From NCBI GenBank assembly GCA_016721015.1, contig JADKJL010000005.1:100196-164195 (forward strand): a stretch of 64,000 bases of DNA. The letters run 5' to 3'. Below the pieces are notes generated by a model. The model did not search any database and was not told the origin of the DNA. It saw nothing but the letters and a program-made list of their open reading frames with translations. Position numbers and translations under genes: made by a program. Within the stretch, counting starts at the first letter, position 1. Each line of letters starts with the position of its first letter. Of this stretch, positions 33,683 to 45,684 are shown piece by piece. The DNA comes from Lysobacterales bacterium (lineage in GTDB: Bacteria; Pseudomonadota; Gammaproteobacteria; Xanthomonadales; Rhodanobacteraceae).

Positions 33683-35822
33683 AACACACGCCCAACGAGC
33701 ATCTTTTATCTGGGGTATCTGCAATCTCCTCCGGGGCCCATATAAGCGGAACGAGTACCGTAAAGTCATCCTGCCACTGACGGTATTGCGACGGTTTGAT
33801 TGCATTCTTGCGCCGACCAAAGCAGATGTTCTGAAAGAGCACGCTATCGTCAAGGCCAAGGGCGAGAACATTGTTCGACACCGGCTTTCCCAGATCACGG
33901 GTGTCCCGTTCTTCAATCTCTCCAAATTCACCTTCGCGAAGCCCGCCGATGGCAGTGGTCTCAACGGGCTGCTTGATGATCCCAATCAGCTCGCGCCCAA
34001 TCTCAATAGCTACATCAACAGCTTCTCGCCAAACGTCCGCGCCATCATTGAGCGATTCAAGCTCGCTGAGCAGATCGCCTACATGGCCGAGAAGGATCTG
34101 CTTTACCTCGTTATCAAGCAGTTCGCGGCCATAGACCTCTCACCCAATAACGTCGACAACGTCGAAATGGGTTATGTCTTCGAAGAGCTCATACGAATCG
34201 GTGCGGAACAAGCGAATGAAGAGGCGGGGGAGCACTTCACTCCACGCGAGGTGATCAAGCTCATGGTCAATCTCCTCCTTTCGCCAGAGAAGGACCTTGC
34301 TCGCAGTCATGTTGTAAAAACGATCTATGACCCCGCGTGCGGAACGGGCGGCATGTTGTCCGTGGCCGAGAAATATATTCGGGATCTCAACGCTGACGCC
34401 CAGCCCAAGCTTTTCGGCCAGGATTGGAATGACGAAGCCTGGGCGGTCTGCAAATCAGACATGCTCATCAAGGGTGAGGATGCGGAAAACATCGTCATGG
34501 GCGACACGTTCACCAAGGACGGCTTCGACCGTGCCGCCGACGGCAAAAAGTGGACGTTCGACTACATGCTCGCCAACCCGCCCTTCGGCGTGGAATGGAA
34601 GCAACAACAGAAATACATCGAAAACGAAAGAGACACCTTAGGATTCAGCGGGCGATTCGGTGCAGGCACGCCTCGCGTAAACGACGGCGCGCTGCTCTTT
34701 CTGCAGCACATGCTCGCGAAGGTTCGTGCACCGCAAGATGGCGGCAGTCGGCTCGCGATCGTTTTCAACGGCTCGCCGCTATTTACCGGCGATGCTGGTG
34801 GCGGCGAGAGCGAGATTCGCCGCTGGATCATAGAGAATGACTGGCTTGAGGCCATCGTTGCCTTGCCGGAGCAGCTCTTCTACAACACCGGTATTTCCAC
34901 CTATATCTGGGTGCTGACCAACCGCAAGGAAAAGTCACGCAAGGGCAAGGTGCAACTTATCGATGCGCGCCCATTTTGGGTGCAGATGGAGAAAAGCCTT
35001 GGCAACAAGCGCCGCCGAATTGGTGATCCCTCCGACAAGGAAAAAGACCCCGACCACATCGGCGACCTCACAAAACTCTTCGGCAGCTTCGAAGACGGTG
35101 AGCAGCGCACCTTCACCGAGGAAGATTCCGTCACCCACCAGCCGTTCAAACGCCAGCGCGTGGTCAGCAAGATTTTCGACAACGAAGATTTCGGCTACTA
35201 CAAGATCACTGTCGAGCGGCCTCTGCGGCTAAATTTCGAGGCAAGCGCTGAGCGCATGGCGCGGCTCGAAGACGAGAGCGCCTTCAAGAAGCTTGCCACC
35301 AGCGCCAAGAAAGATCCGGCCTCCCGACTAAACGACATTGAGGCTGGGCAGGCGCGGCAGGTGCAAATTCGCGAGTTGCTTCAGGCTTTTTGCCAGGTTA
35401 CCCAAGAGCGGCGATTCGTGGACCGCAAGGCTTTCCTGATAGAACTGCGAAACCTCGATCGCACGCGCGACGTACGCCTGAGCGCGCCGGAACTGAAGGC
35501 GGTGCTATCGGCCCTGAGTGAGCGTGACGAAGCTGCCGAGATCTGTCGCGATAGAAATGGAGATCCCGAACCTGACTCCGACTTGCGCGACACCGAGACC
35601 GTGCCGCTCAAGGAAAGCATTGTGGAGTACTTCAAGCGAGAGGTTTTGCCACACGTACCCGATGCCTGGATTGACGAAAGCAAGACCAGAATCGGATACG
35701 AAATTCCACTCAACCGCCACTTCTACCGATACGAGCCGCCGCGCCCACTCGAAGTCATCGAAGCCGACATCAAAAGGCTGGAAGGCGAAATTCTTGAGTT
35801 GCTTAAGGAAGTGACGGCATGA
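33672..35822 (+). CDS. hsdM: Type I restriction-modification DNA methyltransferase HsdM
   Basis: 716 residues from ATG at 33672. An N-terminal HsdM helical domain (ICNLLRGPYKRNEYRKVILPLTVLRRFDCIL) precedes the N6-adenine methyltransferase domain. There the SAM motif is DPACGTGGML and the catalytic motif NPPFG (YMLANPPFGVEW). It would methylate adenine in the target chosen by HsdS. This is the only gene of the operon with an undisturbed frame. Its stop overlaps the next start as ATGA. The C-terminal coiled part (about 560-716) is longer than in classical HsdM. Confidence 0.93.
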   Translation: MSAETHAQRASFIWGICNLLRGPYKRNEYRKVILPLTVLRRFDCILAPTKADVLKEHAIVKAKGENIVRHRLSQITGVPFFNLSKFTFAKPADGSGLNGLLDDPNQLAPNLNSYINSFSPNVRAIIERFKLAEQIAYMAEKDLLYLVIKQFAAIDLSPNNVDNVEMGYVFEELIRIGAEQANEEAGEHFTPREVIKLMVNLLLSPEKDLARSHVVKTIYDPACGTGGMLSVAEKYIRDLNADAQPKLFGQDWNDEAWAVCKSDMLIKGEDAENIVMGDTFTKDGFDRAADGKKWTFDYMLANPPFGVEWKQQQKYIENERDTLGFSGRFGAGTPRVNDGALLFLQHMLAKVRAPQDGGSRLAIVFNGSPLFTGDAGGGESEIRRWIIENDWLEAIVALPEQLFYNTGISTYIWVLTNRKEKSRKGKVQLIDARPFWVQMEKSLGNKRRRIGDPSDKEKDPDHIGDLTKLFGSFEDGEQRTFTEEDSVTHQPFKRQRVVSKIFDNEDFGYYKITVERPLRLNFEASAERMARLEDESAFKKLATSAKKDPASRLNDIEAGQARQVQIRELLQAFCQVTQERRFVDRKAFLIELRNLDRTRDVRLSAPELKAVLSALSERDEAAEICRDRNGDPEPDSDLRDTETVPLKESIVEYFKREVLPHVPDAWIDESKTRIGYEIPLNRHFYRYEPPRPLEVIEADIKRLEGEILELLKEVTA

Positions 35823-38800
35823 AATCGATTCCGTTGCGTCACATTTCCGTCCGCGTGCCTTGGCACGATACGGCATGGAACGGCTCGGTATGCCGGCAGC
35901 CCGGTCGAAACACCTCATGCCTCAAATTGAAGAACATTTTTGAGACCAAAGACGAGCAGGCTGAATCTTTGGTTGCCGGGAAATCAATAAAGGATCTGGA
36001 GGAGTCGACCTATCCCCCTTGTGTGAAAGAACGTGCGACGTTCATGGCTGAGTTTGCGTTCACTCGAATGCACGCGCATCCGTACGCGAAGCATGCAAAC
36101 GAAACACACACCCATTTCAAGCCAACGCCGCTTCACTACCCGGCATATGGGGCCGCCGCACTTCCATTTCGTTGGATGATGAGGAAATTCGTATTCGGCG
36201 ACTCCAAGAACAAGCTCCCTGGCCTCGTCACTCAGTTTCCCTTGCAGGATGTCAGCGAGGCCTACGAGCCTGGCAAAGATGTGCTTGGATTCGACACAAA
36301 CTGGCTACAAGACCATCGCAATCACCGCACGCTGCTGGACTGTTTCTGGAATCATGTTCGCCCCGAAGAATCGTTGGTCTTTTTCTACAGCAAGCAGGTT
36401 CCGCTGGTTGAGGACACCGGTCGACGGGTGATCGTCGGTGTTGGGCGTGTCAAAAGTCTGGGCAAATTGACTGAGTATGAATACGACGGTGCGCCAGGCG
36501 ACAAGCTCCGAAGCCTCATCTGGGAACGCATGGTGGTTCACTCGATCCGGCCCGACTTCTCGGATGGGTTCCTTATGCCATACCACGAGGCACTGGAGAA
36601 GTCGCAAGATGGCCGTGCCTTCGATCCTGCAGAAGTCGTCGCATTTGCGCCGGAAGATCGCTTCGATGAGTTCTCCTATGCCACGGAGCACGTGGGGCAC
36701 GATGCCGCGATCAGTGCCCTGCTTGCCTGCCGTTCCGCGCTGCTCCGGTCTTCGGAGCTCTTCAACGTCTCCATCAAAAAGCAGGAAGAGTGGATCGACA
36801 GGGAGCTTGGCCGGCTGTGGAAGAAGCGGGGGCCGTTTCCGGGAATGGGTGCCGTCCTCAGTGCCACCGGAATTCCTATGGGTCATTTCATTGCGCAAAC
36901 TCTAAGCGACAAGACGGGTGATGAAGGTAATCCATGGGTGGCTTGGGATGCCGCCTTGCAAGAGCCGGCAAAGCATCTGCCCAAAGAGCTGTCGCAGCAC
37001 GTTGACGACACCATCGCAAAAGCATGGAAGCGCATGGACAAAGAGCGCCGCAGCTTTCTTGAACTGCTCAGCCGCATCGATCTGACGGTCGACCAGGCGG
37101 GAATTCTCGCCATACCGGAAGCACGCAAGGAAGTCGACATTGGTCTTCCGGACGCCGCGTTTCTGAAGAATGCGTACCTCGCATACGAAGCTACACGTTT
37201 GACCACCACCCCCTTGGCAATCGGCACTGTGGATCGCGGATTGTTCCCGACCAACTTCATTCGCGAGCGCTTTCCGATCCCGGAGCCCACGCTCGTCAAG
37301 ACTGCCGTCGACGCGCGCCGCTTGCGGGCCCTCACGATTCGTGAACTGGAAGCCGCCACTACCCGAGGCGATACACTCCGCGCCCGTGAAGACATCATCA
37401 CAGCGCTACGCCGTGGGGATGAAGAGCGCAACGAAGAACCCACCGAAGTCACAGCCGACCTGCTTGCGGTCGCCGAAGGTGAGCAGTTTGAAGGTGAAAT
37501 CTGCCTCGTCCACATGGCCGACCAACGCCTTGCATATCAGTTGGCGCGCTTCGCGACTGTCGGTGATCTGATCCGCAGCACAGTGCAGAAGCGGGCCGAG
37601 GCCAAGAGACATCAACTCACAGTGGACTGGCGCTGAACTCGACATCAGGCTTGAGCCCTTGCCTATCGATGAGGAAGAGCGTGAAAAAGAAGAGCGAGCA
37701 CGTCACGAGAAGGCCGCTGCTTTGGCAGAACTTGCTTCGTCCCGGTTCAGTGTCCTGATCGGCCCGGCGGGTACCGGCAAGACCACGCTGCTGTCAGTGC
37801 TCTGTCAGCGGCCAGAAATAAACGGCGATGGCATTCTGCTACTGGCACCTACGGGCAAGGCTCGTGTGCGCATGGAAGCAGTGGCCAAACAGGCTGGCAC
37901 TTCCAACTACGAAGCGCACACTCTCGCTCAGTTTCTCAGCGGATCCGGTCGCTACGACGGCAGCGTCCAGCGTTACAAGCTCACCGGCAAACCTGGCGAG
38001 AAGGGTGCGCGCACCGTCATCGTGGACGAATGCTCCATGCTGACCGAAGAAATGATGGCGGCGCTACTTGAATCTCTGCGTGGCGTGCATCGGCTGATCT
38101 TTGTGGGGGACTCACGCCAGCTCCCACCAATCGGTGCGGGTCGACCCTTTGTGGACATCATCGCCCACCTTTCACCGCCTGATCTGGAAACTCGCTTTCC
38201 CCGCGTCGGCACAGGCTTTACAGAACTCACGGTGCCTCGCAGGCAAGGGGCTGGGGATCGAGATGATCTTCAACTGGCCGCGTGGTTTGGTGGCGCATCC
38301 ACCGACCCGGGCGAGGACCAGGTCTTTGAAATCCTTGCTGGCCGCCGTAGCAGCGACCGCATTCGTTTTGTCCAGTGGGAGACGCCTGACGAACTGGAAC
38401 AGGCGCTGCCTAAAGTGATCGCAGAAAATCTCGGTTTCGCTGAGGATAAGGAAGAGTGGCAGTCCTTCGCCCTCAGCCTCGGTGCGAACCTCGATAGCAA
38501 GGGCTCCGCCTGGTACAACGTTGCCTGGGGGGATCGGCCCAGCTCCGGCAAGCAAGCAGAGGCCTGGCAAATCTTGAGTCCAGTGAGGCAAAAGCCCTGG
38601 GGCGTGGACCCGCTCAACCGAATGGTCCACATTCGCTACAAGGGGCTCCAGATCGAGCAGGCTCGCAATCCGGGCAGATATCGAAACATACCCAAACCAA
38701 TGGGTGACCAGCAGATCATCTATGGCGACAAGGTCATCAACAACCGCAACGCAAGGGTATGGAACGGACGAATCTATCCGAAGCCAGACGAGAACGGCTA

Positions 38801-39614
38801 CATGGCGAATGGCGAGATCGGCATGGTTGTCGGCCACCGCCGCACAATAAAAAGGAATTGGAAGGCGGACTATCTGGAAATCGAGTTCTCGACCCAGACC
38901 GGCCAGGTCTTCAAGTTCTACAACTCCGACTTCAGCGAAGAGGGCGATGCCAGTTTAGATCTCGCCTATGCACTCACGGTTCACAAGGCGCAGGGCAGCG
39001 AGTTCGATGTCGTATTCCTCGTCCTGCCCCGGTCCCCGCTCATGCTCACGCGCGAACTGCTCTACACCGCGCTCACGAGGCAGAAGAACAGAATTGTGGT
39101 GTTGCACCAGGGCTCCGCGACGGATCTTCAAAAACTCAGCTCCGAACGCTACTCATCTGCTGCTGCCCGCCTCACCAATCTCTTTGGGCCGCCGAAACCG
39201 GTAAAGGTGGGCGATACCTTTCTTGAGGAGCGCCTCATCCACATCACCAGCCGGGGCGAGGCAGTTCGGTCCAAGTCCGAAGTCATCATTGCCAATCTGC
39301 TGCATGCCAGGAACATCGACTACCACTACGAGCATCCACTGGAGCTCGACGGTGTAACAAAATATCCCGATTTCACGATTGAGGATGACGATTCCGGTAT
39401 CACCTACTACTGGGAGCATTGTGGGATGTTGCGCGATCCCGCCTACCGAAAGCGCTGGAAGACGAAACAAGCCTGGTATCGCAGCCAAGACATCTTGCCG
39501 CAGCCCGAAGGCGGCGGACCCAAAGGCACGCTCATCGTTTCTGAGGATCAGCCGGACGGCGGCATCGACTCCGCAAAGATCGCCGCGATGATCAAGTCGT
39601 TCTCGCAGCCATGA
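35819..39614 (+). pseudogene. RecD2-like SF1 helicase with PD-(D/E)XK nuclease domain, one frameshift
   Basis: Two frames (35819-37636 and about 37632-39614) form one protein of about 1260 residues. The N-terminal region has Cys25, Cys34 and Cys68, an IVGVGRV segment and a helix-hairpin-helix (GPFPGMGAVL). The second frame has Walker A GPAGTGKTTLL, DECSM, GDSRQLPPIG and the UvrD_C_2 motif YALTVHKAQGSEFDVVF. A C-terminal nuclease domain follows (SEVIIANLL, YPDFTI, YYWEHCG, K in WKTKQAWY). At 37632 the text TGGCGCTGAA continues in frame if a GC dinucleotide is restored. Both ends overlap neighbours as ATGA. The role in the restriction locus is unknown, perhaps unwinding and degrading restricted DNA. 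Confidence 0.8.
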
Positions 39615-40975
39615 AGCAGCCGGTCTACCCGCACTACAAGCCCAGCGGCGTCGAATGGCTTGGCGATGTGCCCGCGCATTGGACAGCTCAAGGCGTAAAG
39701 TTCCTGCTACTCGATTCAACCGGGAAAATGCTGCAGCCAGAGCCTTCTAGCCCAAGCGACGAAGAAAACTCCTTATTTGAAATCTCAACACGTCCAGTGG
39801 GCACATGTTCGAGTTGCGGACTTGCCTACCATGTGGACGAACAAAAAGGAGCGATGGCAGTATGCCGTTATGGACGGTGACTTGCTTGTTTGTGAGGGGG
39901 GCGACGTTGGCCGAGCAGCGGTCGTTTGTGGCGCACCGGAAGGCACAATCATCCAAAATGCACTGCATCGCGTCAGACCGCAGGGCGAAAACGAAACTGG
40001 TTTCTTTTATATGTTCTCGCACACGCGGCATCTCAGGGCTGGTTCGAGATTGTCTGCAACAAGTCCACCATCGCCCATTTCACGGTTGAAAAATTCGGTG
40101 CGCTGGGCGTCGCACTACCAACGTCCGCCGAGCAACGTTGCATAGCGGCGTTTTTGGACAGAGAGACCAGGCGGGTGGACCGGTTGGTGGCGAAGAAGCG
40201 GGAGTTGATTGAGCGACTGAAGGAGAAGCGCACCGCGCTCATCTCGCGCACCGTCACCCGCGGCCTGCCGCCCGCCTCCGCGAGTGCCGTCGGCTTCCCC
40301 GAAAACCCGCCCCTCAAATCCCCCGGTCTCGACTGGCTCGGCGACATCCCGAAGCATTGGGATGTCACCCGCCTAAAATATGCTGCGACGCGAATCGTGG
40401 ACTGCCCGCACGAAACGCCAATCTATTCGCAAGACGGCGAGTTCGCCGTGGTTCGAACTGCAGACATGATTTTGGGTGCGCTTCGTTTGGAGAATGTTTA
40501 CAGAGTGGATGCTGAGGAATACAAACGACTTATTCGTCGTGAGCCCGTCATTGCGGGTGACGTCCTCTACGGAAGGGAAGGCGAACGTTGGGGCTTTGCC
40601 GCCACTGCTCCAGCATCGCCCGTCATTTGTCTCGGACAGCGAATGATGCAGTTCCGAACTGCTGCGCACTACTCAAGTCGCTTCCTCATGTGGCAGCTGA
40701 ACGGCCGAAGTGTCTACGCCCAAGGTGCAATCGATACGATGGGTTCAACTGCTCCGCATGTAAACGTGGAGACGATTCGGAACTATTGGCTGACTGAGCC
40801 ACCCCTCCTCGAACAAGCCGCCATCACCGTATATCTGGACTCGGAGACAGCGAAGCTGGACGCTCTGTTGGGGAAGGTGGGGGACGCTGTGGAGCGTTTG
40901 CACGAATACCGCACCGCCCTCATTACTGCGGCCGTGACCGGAAAGATAGACGTTCGCAGTGAGGTCGCAGCATGA
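39611..40975 (+). pseudogene. hsdS: Type I restriction specificity subunit HsdS, two frameshifts
   Basis: Three frames join into one HsdS of about 455 residues with two target-recognition domains, marked by WLGDVPAHW and WLGDIPKHW. Central and C-terminal conserved helices follow (CIAAFLDRETRRVDRLVAKKRELIERLKEKR; LDSETAKLDALLGKVGDAVERL). The first break (about 39768) is an extra A in an A-run; removing it restores EETPYLKSQHVQW. The second (about 40016) needs one extra base in GTTCTCGC to restore MFLAHAASQGW. HsdS sets the DNA target of the complex. It overlaps both neighbours as ATGA. Confidence 0.85.
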
Positions 40976-41860
40976 GCACCCCGTTTCTCATTGAGAGCTT
41001 CGAGGAATATCTAAAAACCGTCCGTAACGAATTGCCAAGAGGCCGCGTCTACTTTCGTGGCCAGAGCAAGCTCGTCAGCGAGGGCTACCCGCTCAAATCC
41101 TCCATCGGGCGCTACAAGAAGCTGAATCCATCTCTCCCTATTTGGGCGCGATCAGATAGAGCGGGATGTTCTGGGTGTCTTCACCAATCATGTGCTCACA
41201 TACGTCCGTCACCTGCCGCGCAATGATTGGGAGGCGCTGGCCATCGCCCAGCATCACGGCTTGCCTACTCGCTTCATGGACTGGACGACCAATCCGCTTG
41301 TTGCGCTCTATTTCGCGGCGCGCGAGACAAAGTTTGACGACAACGACAAGCCGCTGAACAGCGCCGTCTATGTGCTGACCAGCGAACCGATGCGCTTCAG
41401 CGAATTTGGTCGCCAAGCTGAGGAAGCAATCAAGCCAGTGGGCGATTCCGAGACCACTTTGGCATCTGCCCCGTCGAGCTATGAAGACTTCGGTATCGAG
41501 AGTGAAGCGACAGATGAACCGGTAGCTGTCCCTTCCGAAGCAAATGAGGTCTTGCTTCATGCCGAGACGGGCAGGACGACGACTGTAGCATCCCCAACCG
41601 TTTCACCTTTCGAGATCAGAGAGAACGTGATCTATGATCCGCCTCATGTCTCGCCGCGAATCCGCGCTCAAGACGGCGTGTTGATGGCCTGTCACCAGCC
41701 GATGCGCCCGCTGGAGGAAAAGGATTATCTGGAAATCGTCATCAAGCACGATGCGCACGATGACATCCGGCAACGTCTGGATCAGTACGGTGTCTTTGAC
41801 AAGCAACTGTTCCCGGATCTCGACGGGATCGCAAAATGGCTAAAATACCGAGGTATTTGA
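40972..41860 (+). pseudogene. FRG-domain protein, one frameshift
   Basis: About 295 residues over two frames. The first frame contains the name-giving VYFRGQSK, the second NDWEALAIAQHHGLPTRFMDWTTNPLVALYFA. The break lies at about 41124-41135; a one-base change links KKLN to SLFGRDQIERDVLGVFTNHVLTYVRHLP. FRG proteins are of unknown biochemical function but recur beside type I restriction genes. The start overlaps the hsdS stop as ATGA, 34 nt separate it from hsdR. Confidence 0.8.
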
Positions 41861-41893
41861 AATCGACGGGTTTTGCTAACAAGGATCAACACG

Positions 41894-44800
41894 ATGTCCG
41901 GACAAACCACAGAGCGAGCCTTCGAAATATATGTCGAAGAAATCCTGCTGACGCGTGGTGGCTGGAAGTCCGGCAGTAACGCAGAGTGGGACAAGCAGCG
42001 GGCATTGTTCCCGGCGCAGGTCTTCGCATTTGTCGCCGAGACGCAACCGAAGCTTTGGGCCGAGATGCGAGCGCTGCATGCGGAGAGCCTGGAGGCATTG
42101 TTGGTCAACACGTTGGTCAAGGAGCTCGATACCAAAGGCTCGCTGCACGTGCTGCGGCACGGATTCAAGTTCTACGGCAAGGCGTTTAGTCTCGCCTACT
42201 TCAAGCCCGCGCACGGCGCAAACGTTGAGATGCAGGAGTTGTTCGATAAAAACCGCCTGACCGTTACGCGCCAGGTTCCTTGTCATCCCGGCGACAACCG
42301 CACGCTAGATATTGTACTGGCGGTGAACGGCTTGCCAGTAGCCACCATCGAACTGAAAAATCCAGGCACGGGCCAGAACTGGAAGAACGCCGTTCGCCAA
42401 TACAGGGAAGATCGCGACCCTCGTGCGCCCCTGTTCGATTTCAAGAAGCGGTCGCTTGTGCATTTCGCCGCGGATCCCGACGAGATTCACATGAGCACGC
42501 GACAGGCAGGGGAGAATACATATTTTCTGCCCTTCAATCGGGGCAGCCATCCGGGACAGATCATCTGTGGCTCTGGTAATCCGCAACATTCGTCCGGCTA
42601 CCGCACAGGCTATTTCTGGGAGGAAGTGCTTCAGTTCGAGAGCTTTCTAGACGTTCTCGGTCACTTCATGTTTCTCGAAACGAAGGACGAGAAAGTGGAG
42701 GACGGGCGCGGTGGTCATCGTGTGGTGACGAAGGAGACGATGATTTTCCCGAGATATCACCAGATCGACGCGGTACGAAAACTGATCGCGGCTTCGGGAA
42801 ATGAAGGGCTGGGCCGCAACTACTTGATTCAGCATTCGGCAGGCAGCGGAAAGACCAACAGTATCTCTTGGCTCTCGCATCGGCTCGCGAGCCTTCACGA
42901 TGCCAAGGACGTGAAGGTTTTCGATTGCGTGGTAGTGATTACCGACCGTCAGGTACTCGACCGGCAGTTGCAGGATGCGATCTACCAGATCGAGCACGCG
43001 CAAGGCGTAGTGAAGGCCATTGACCAGGACTCAAAGCAGCTCGCAGCGGCATTGATTGACGGCACGAAGATTGTCATCACGACGCTGCAGAAATTTCCGT
43101 TCGTATTGCGCGGGCTGTTGCATGTTGCTGGCGCGGAAAGCCAGGAGGAAGCTTCCGACGAGCAGAAGGCGGAAGCCGCGAAGTGGGAGGCCGAAATTGC
43201 CAGGCGCCGCTACGCAATTGTCGTGGACGAGGCGCACTCCAGTCAGACCGGGGAGACGGCTCGGGAGTTGAAGGCCATTCTCGGTGCGGCGACAAAGGCG
43301 GAGAATGCTGAGGAAGAACCTGACTGGGAAGATCGTCTGAACCAGGTGATGCAGTCACGCGGGCCACAGCCGAATCTGAGCTTCTTCGCCTTTACCGCCA
43401 CGCCCAAGGGCAAAACCCTTGAACTGTTTGGGCGAATGGGCGCAAGCGGATTGCCCGAGGCGTTTCACCTGTATTCCATGCGCCAAGCCATCGAGGAGGG
43501 CTTCATCCTCGATGTAGTCAAAAACTACACGACCTACGCGACTTACTATCGGCTGGTTAAAGCCATCGAGGACGATCCGAACCTGCCGAAGAAGAAGGCT
43601 GCACGGGCGCTGGCGAAGTTCATGAGCCTTCATCCACAATATCGAGCAGAAGACAGAGGTGATGATGGAGCACTTCCGTCAAAAGGTGCGTGGACACCTC
43701 GGCGGGCGGGCCAAGGCGATGGTCGTCACATCGTCGCGCCTTCATGCAGTGCGCTACATGCAGGCTTTTGGACGCTACATCACCGAGAACAAGATTACCG
43801 ACGTACGCCCGCTTGTCGCATTCAGTGGCACGGTCAAAGACCCCGACTCTGGTCTGGATTATACCGAGCCAGGGATGAACAAGGATTGCGTAACAGGCGA
43901 GCCAATCAGCGAAAAGCAGCTACCGGGCCGCTTTGGCTCGCCGGACTATCAAGTGTTGCTGGTGGCGAACAAATATCAGACCGGTTTTGATCAACCATTG
44001 CTTTGCGCGATGTACGTGGACAAGCGGCTCGACGGCGTGCAAGCGGTGCAGACCTTGTCTCGGCTCAATCGCAAGATTCCCGGCAAGGAGAATCCGTTCA
44101 TCCTTGATTTCGTCAATGAGGCGGATGACATCTACAAGGCCTTCAAGCCCTACTATGACGCGACGAGCTTGCAAGAGGGTTCGGATCCGCAGCAGTTGGA
44201 GAAGCTCAAGCATGAGCTGGATGCAGCGCAGGTGTACTACCAGAGCGAAGTGGAAGCGTTCGCTCGCGTCTTCTACAAACCGGTTGCCCGCCAGAGCGCC
44301 CAGGATCATGCATCCATGCAACTTCACCTTCAGCCAGCAGTTGACCGCTTCAAGGCGATGAAGGATGAATCGAAACGCAGCGAGTTTCGCGGCCAGCTGC
44401 AAGGTTACGTGAACATCTATTCGTTCATGAGCCAAATCATGCCCTACAGCGATCCCGGCTTGGAAATGCTCTACAGCTATGGGCGATTCCTGCTGCCACA
44501 TCTCCCGCTTGATCGTGACACCGAGCGCGTGGCGCTCGGCGACGAAATTGGACTTCAGTATTACCGAATCGAGAGAATTTACTCCGGCGAGATCAATTTG
44601 CGCGACGGCGATCCCGAGGGCATCAGGAGCCCGACTGATGTCGGTACAGGCAAGGCAAAGGACGTAAAGGTTCCACTGTCCGAAATAATCAAAGTTCTCA
44701 ACGAGCGATTCGGAACGAACTTCACCGACGAAGACCGATTCTTCTTCGAGCAGATTCGCGAAAAGGCGGCGTCGAACGAACAAGTCGTCAAACTCCGTCG

Positions 44801-44999
44801 AGCGAACCCGTTCGACAAGTTCCAGCTTGGGCTGAAGCAAGTGCTTGAAGACCTCATGGTTCAGCGCATGGCTGACAATGACAAGATCGTGAGCCGCTAC
44901 ATGGACGACAAGGAGTTCGGTGAGGCGGCCTTTAGCGTCCTTTCGAAAGCGATATACGACACAATTCCTGAAGACAGTCCAGTGCAAAAAGCCGATTGA
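41894..44999 (+). pseudogene. hsdR: Type I restriction endonuclease subunit HsdR, one frameshift
   Basis: About 1035 residues over two frames. ATG at 41894 follows AAGGAT. The nuclease domain has D-x(n)-ExK (NRTLDIVLAVNGLPVATIELKNPG). The SF2 translocase follows with QHSAGSGKTNSISWL (motif I), VDEAHSSQ (II), FFAFTATPKGKT (III) and, in the second frame, KYQTGFDQPLLCAMYVDK and QTLSRLNR (VI). The break at about 43635 (CATCCACAAT) is repaired by adding one CA dinucleotide, giving HPHNIEQKTEVMMEHF. HsdR cuts unmethylated DNA away from the recognition site. The stop is 16 nt from a convergent gene. Confidence 0.88.
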
Positions 45000-45015
45000 T
45001 CAGCCTTGTCATGGA

Positions 45016-45645
45016 CTACCTGGCGATGAGTCCAGCTCGCGTCTCTGAACCCGCGAGCTCATGGATTCGAGCAACGACGAGTTCGAGCTGTGGCGCCATG
45101 CCGATGTTCTTTCTGGTGAAGATTTCTGCCAGCGATTGGTAGTAGCGCAATGTTCCATCGCGGCCGGCTGTGAATCGATCAAAAACGTTCGTGCCGACGT
45201 TGGGGTTTTCGAGATCGGTCAAGATCGCGCGGGCGTTGTGCAGCTTGTCGCAGCCGGATACGAGTAGGGTCGTATCGTCGGCCTTGGCCAGATGGGCGAG
45301 ATAGGTGAGCTTCCTGCGTGTCCAGTCCTGGCGTTTGGCATCGGGATCGGAGTGCGTCGCCTTTTGTTCGGCGCTGCCATCCGTGCAGTCTTCGACGATC
45401 TTTCCAACGGCGTCACCAAACTGGGCGCGAACCAGTGCGCGATGCGGTTCGCCGCAATCCTCGATGACATCGTGGAGCAGGGCGGCAATCGCTTGATCCT
45501 CGTTGCCACCATGCTCGATGACCAGGCTGGCAACGCCGAGCAGGTGATAGAGGTAGGGGATGTTTGATCCTTTGCGGACTTGCGCGGCATGGGCGATGCG
45601 GGCGTAGTCCAGTGCGTCGGTGAATCGCTTGGTGATGGCGGTCAT
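45016..45645 (-). CDS. HD-domain protein, small alarmone hydrolase (SpoT-like)
   Basis: 209 residues from ATG at 45645 with AGGAG upstream. The HD hydrolase motifs follow the RelA/SpoT pattern: YLYHLLGVASLVIEHGG (His34), AIAALLHDVIEDCG (His58-Asp59, Glu62-Asp63), and CDKLHNARAIL. There is no synthetase, TGS or ACT domain, as in small alarmone hydrolases that cleave (p)ppGpp. It lies among toxin-antitoxin and restriction genes, where such enzymes occur as antitoxins of toxic synthetases, but no synthetase is seen nearby. It may share a transcript with the preceding hypothetical gene. Confidence 0.83.
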   Translation of the reverse strand: MTAITKRFTDALDYARIAHAAQVRKGSNIPYLYHLLGVASLVIEHGGNEDQAIAALLHDVIEDCGEPHRALVRAQFGDAVGKIVEDCTDGSAEQKATHSDPDAKRQDWTRRKLTYLAHLAKADDTTLLVSGCDKLHNARAILTDLENPNVGTNVFDRFTAGRDGTLRYYQSLAEIFTRKNIGMAPQLELVVARIHELAGSETRAGLIAR

Positions 45646-45684
45646 GAGAACTCCTGTTTGCAAGTGGTATTGAGATTTGGCGGG

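Noticed and set aside
43635..43640. Programmed ribosomal frameshift in hsdR
   Set aside because: No slippery heptamer or stimulatory structure; loss of one CA explains the break.
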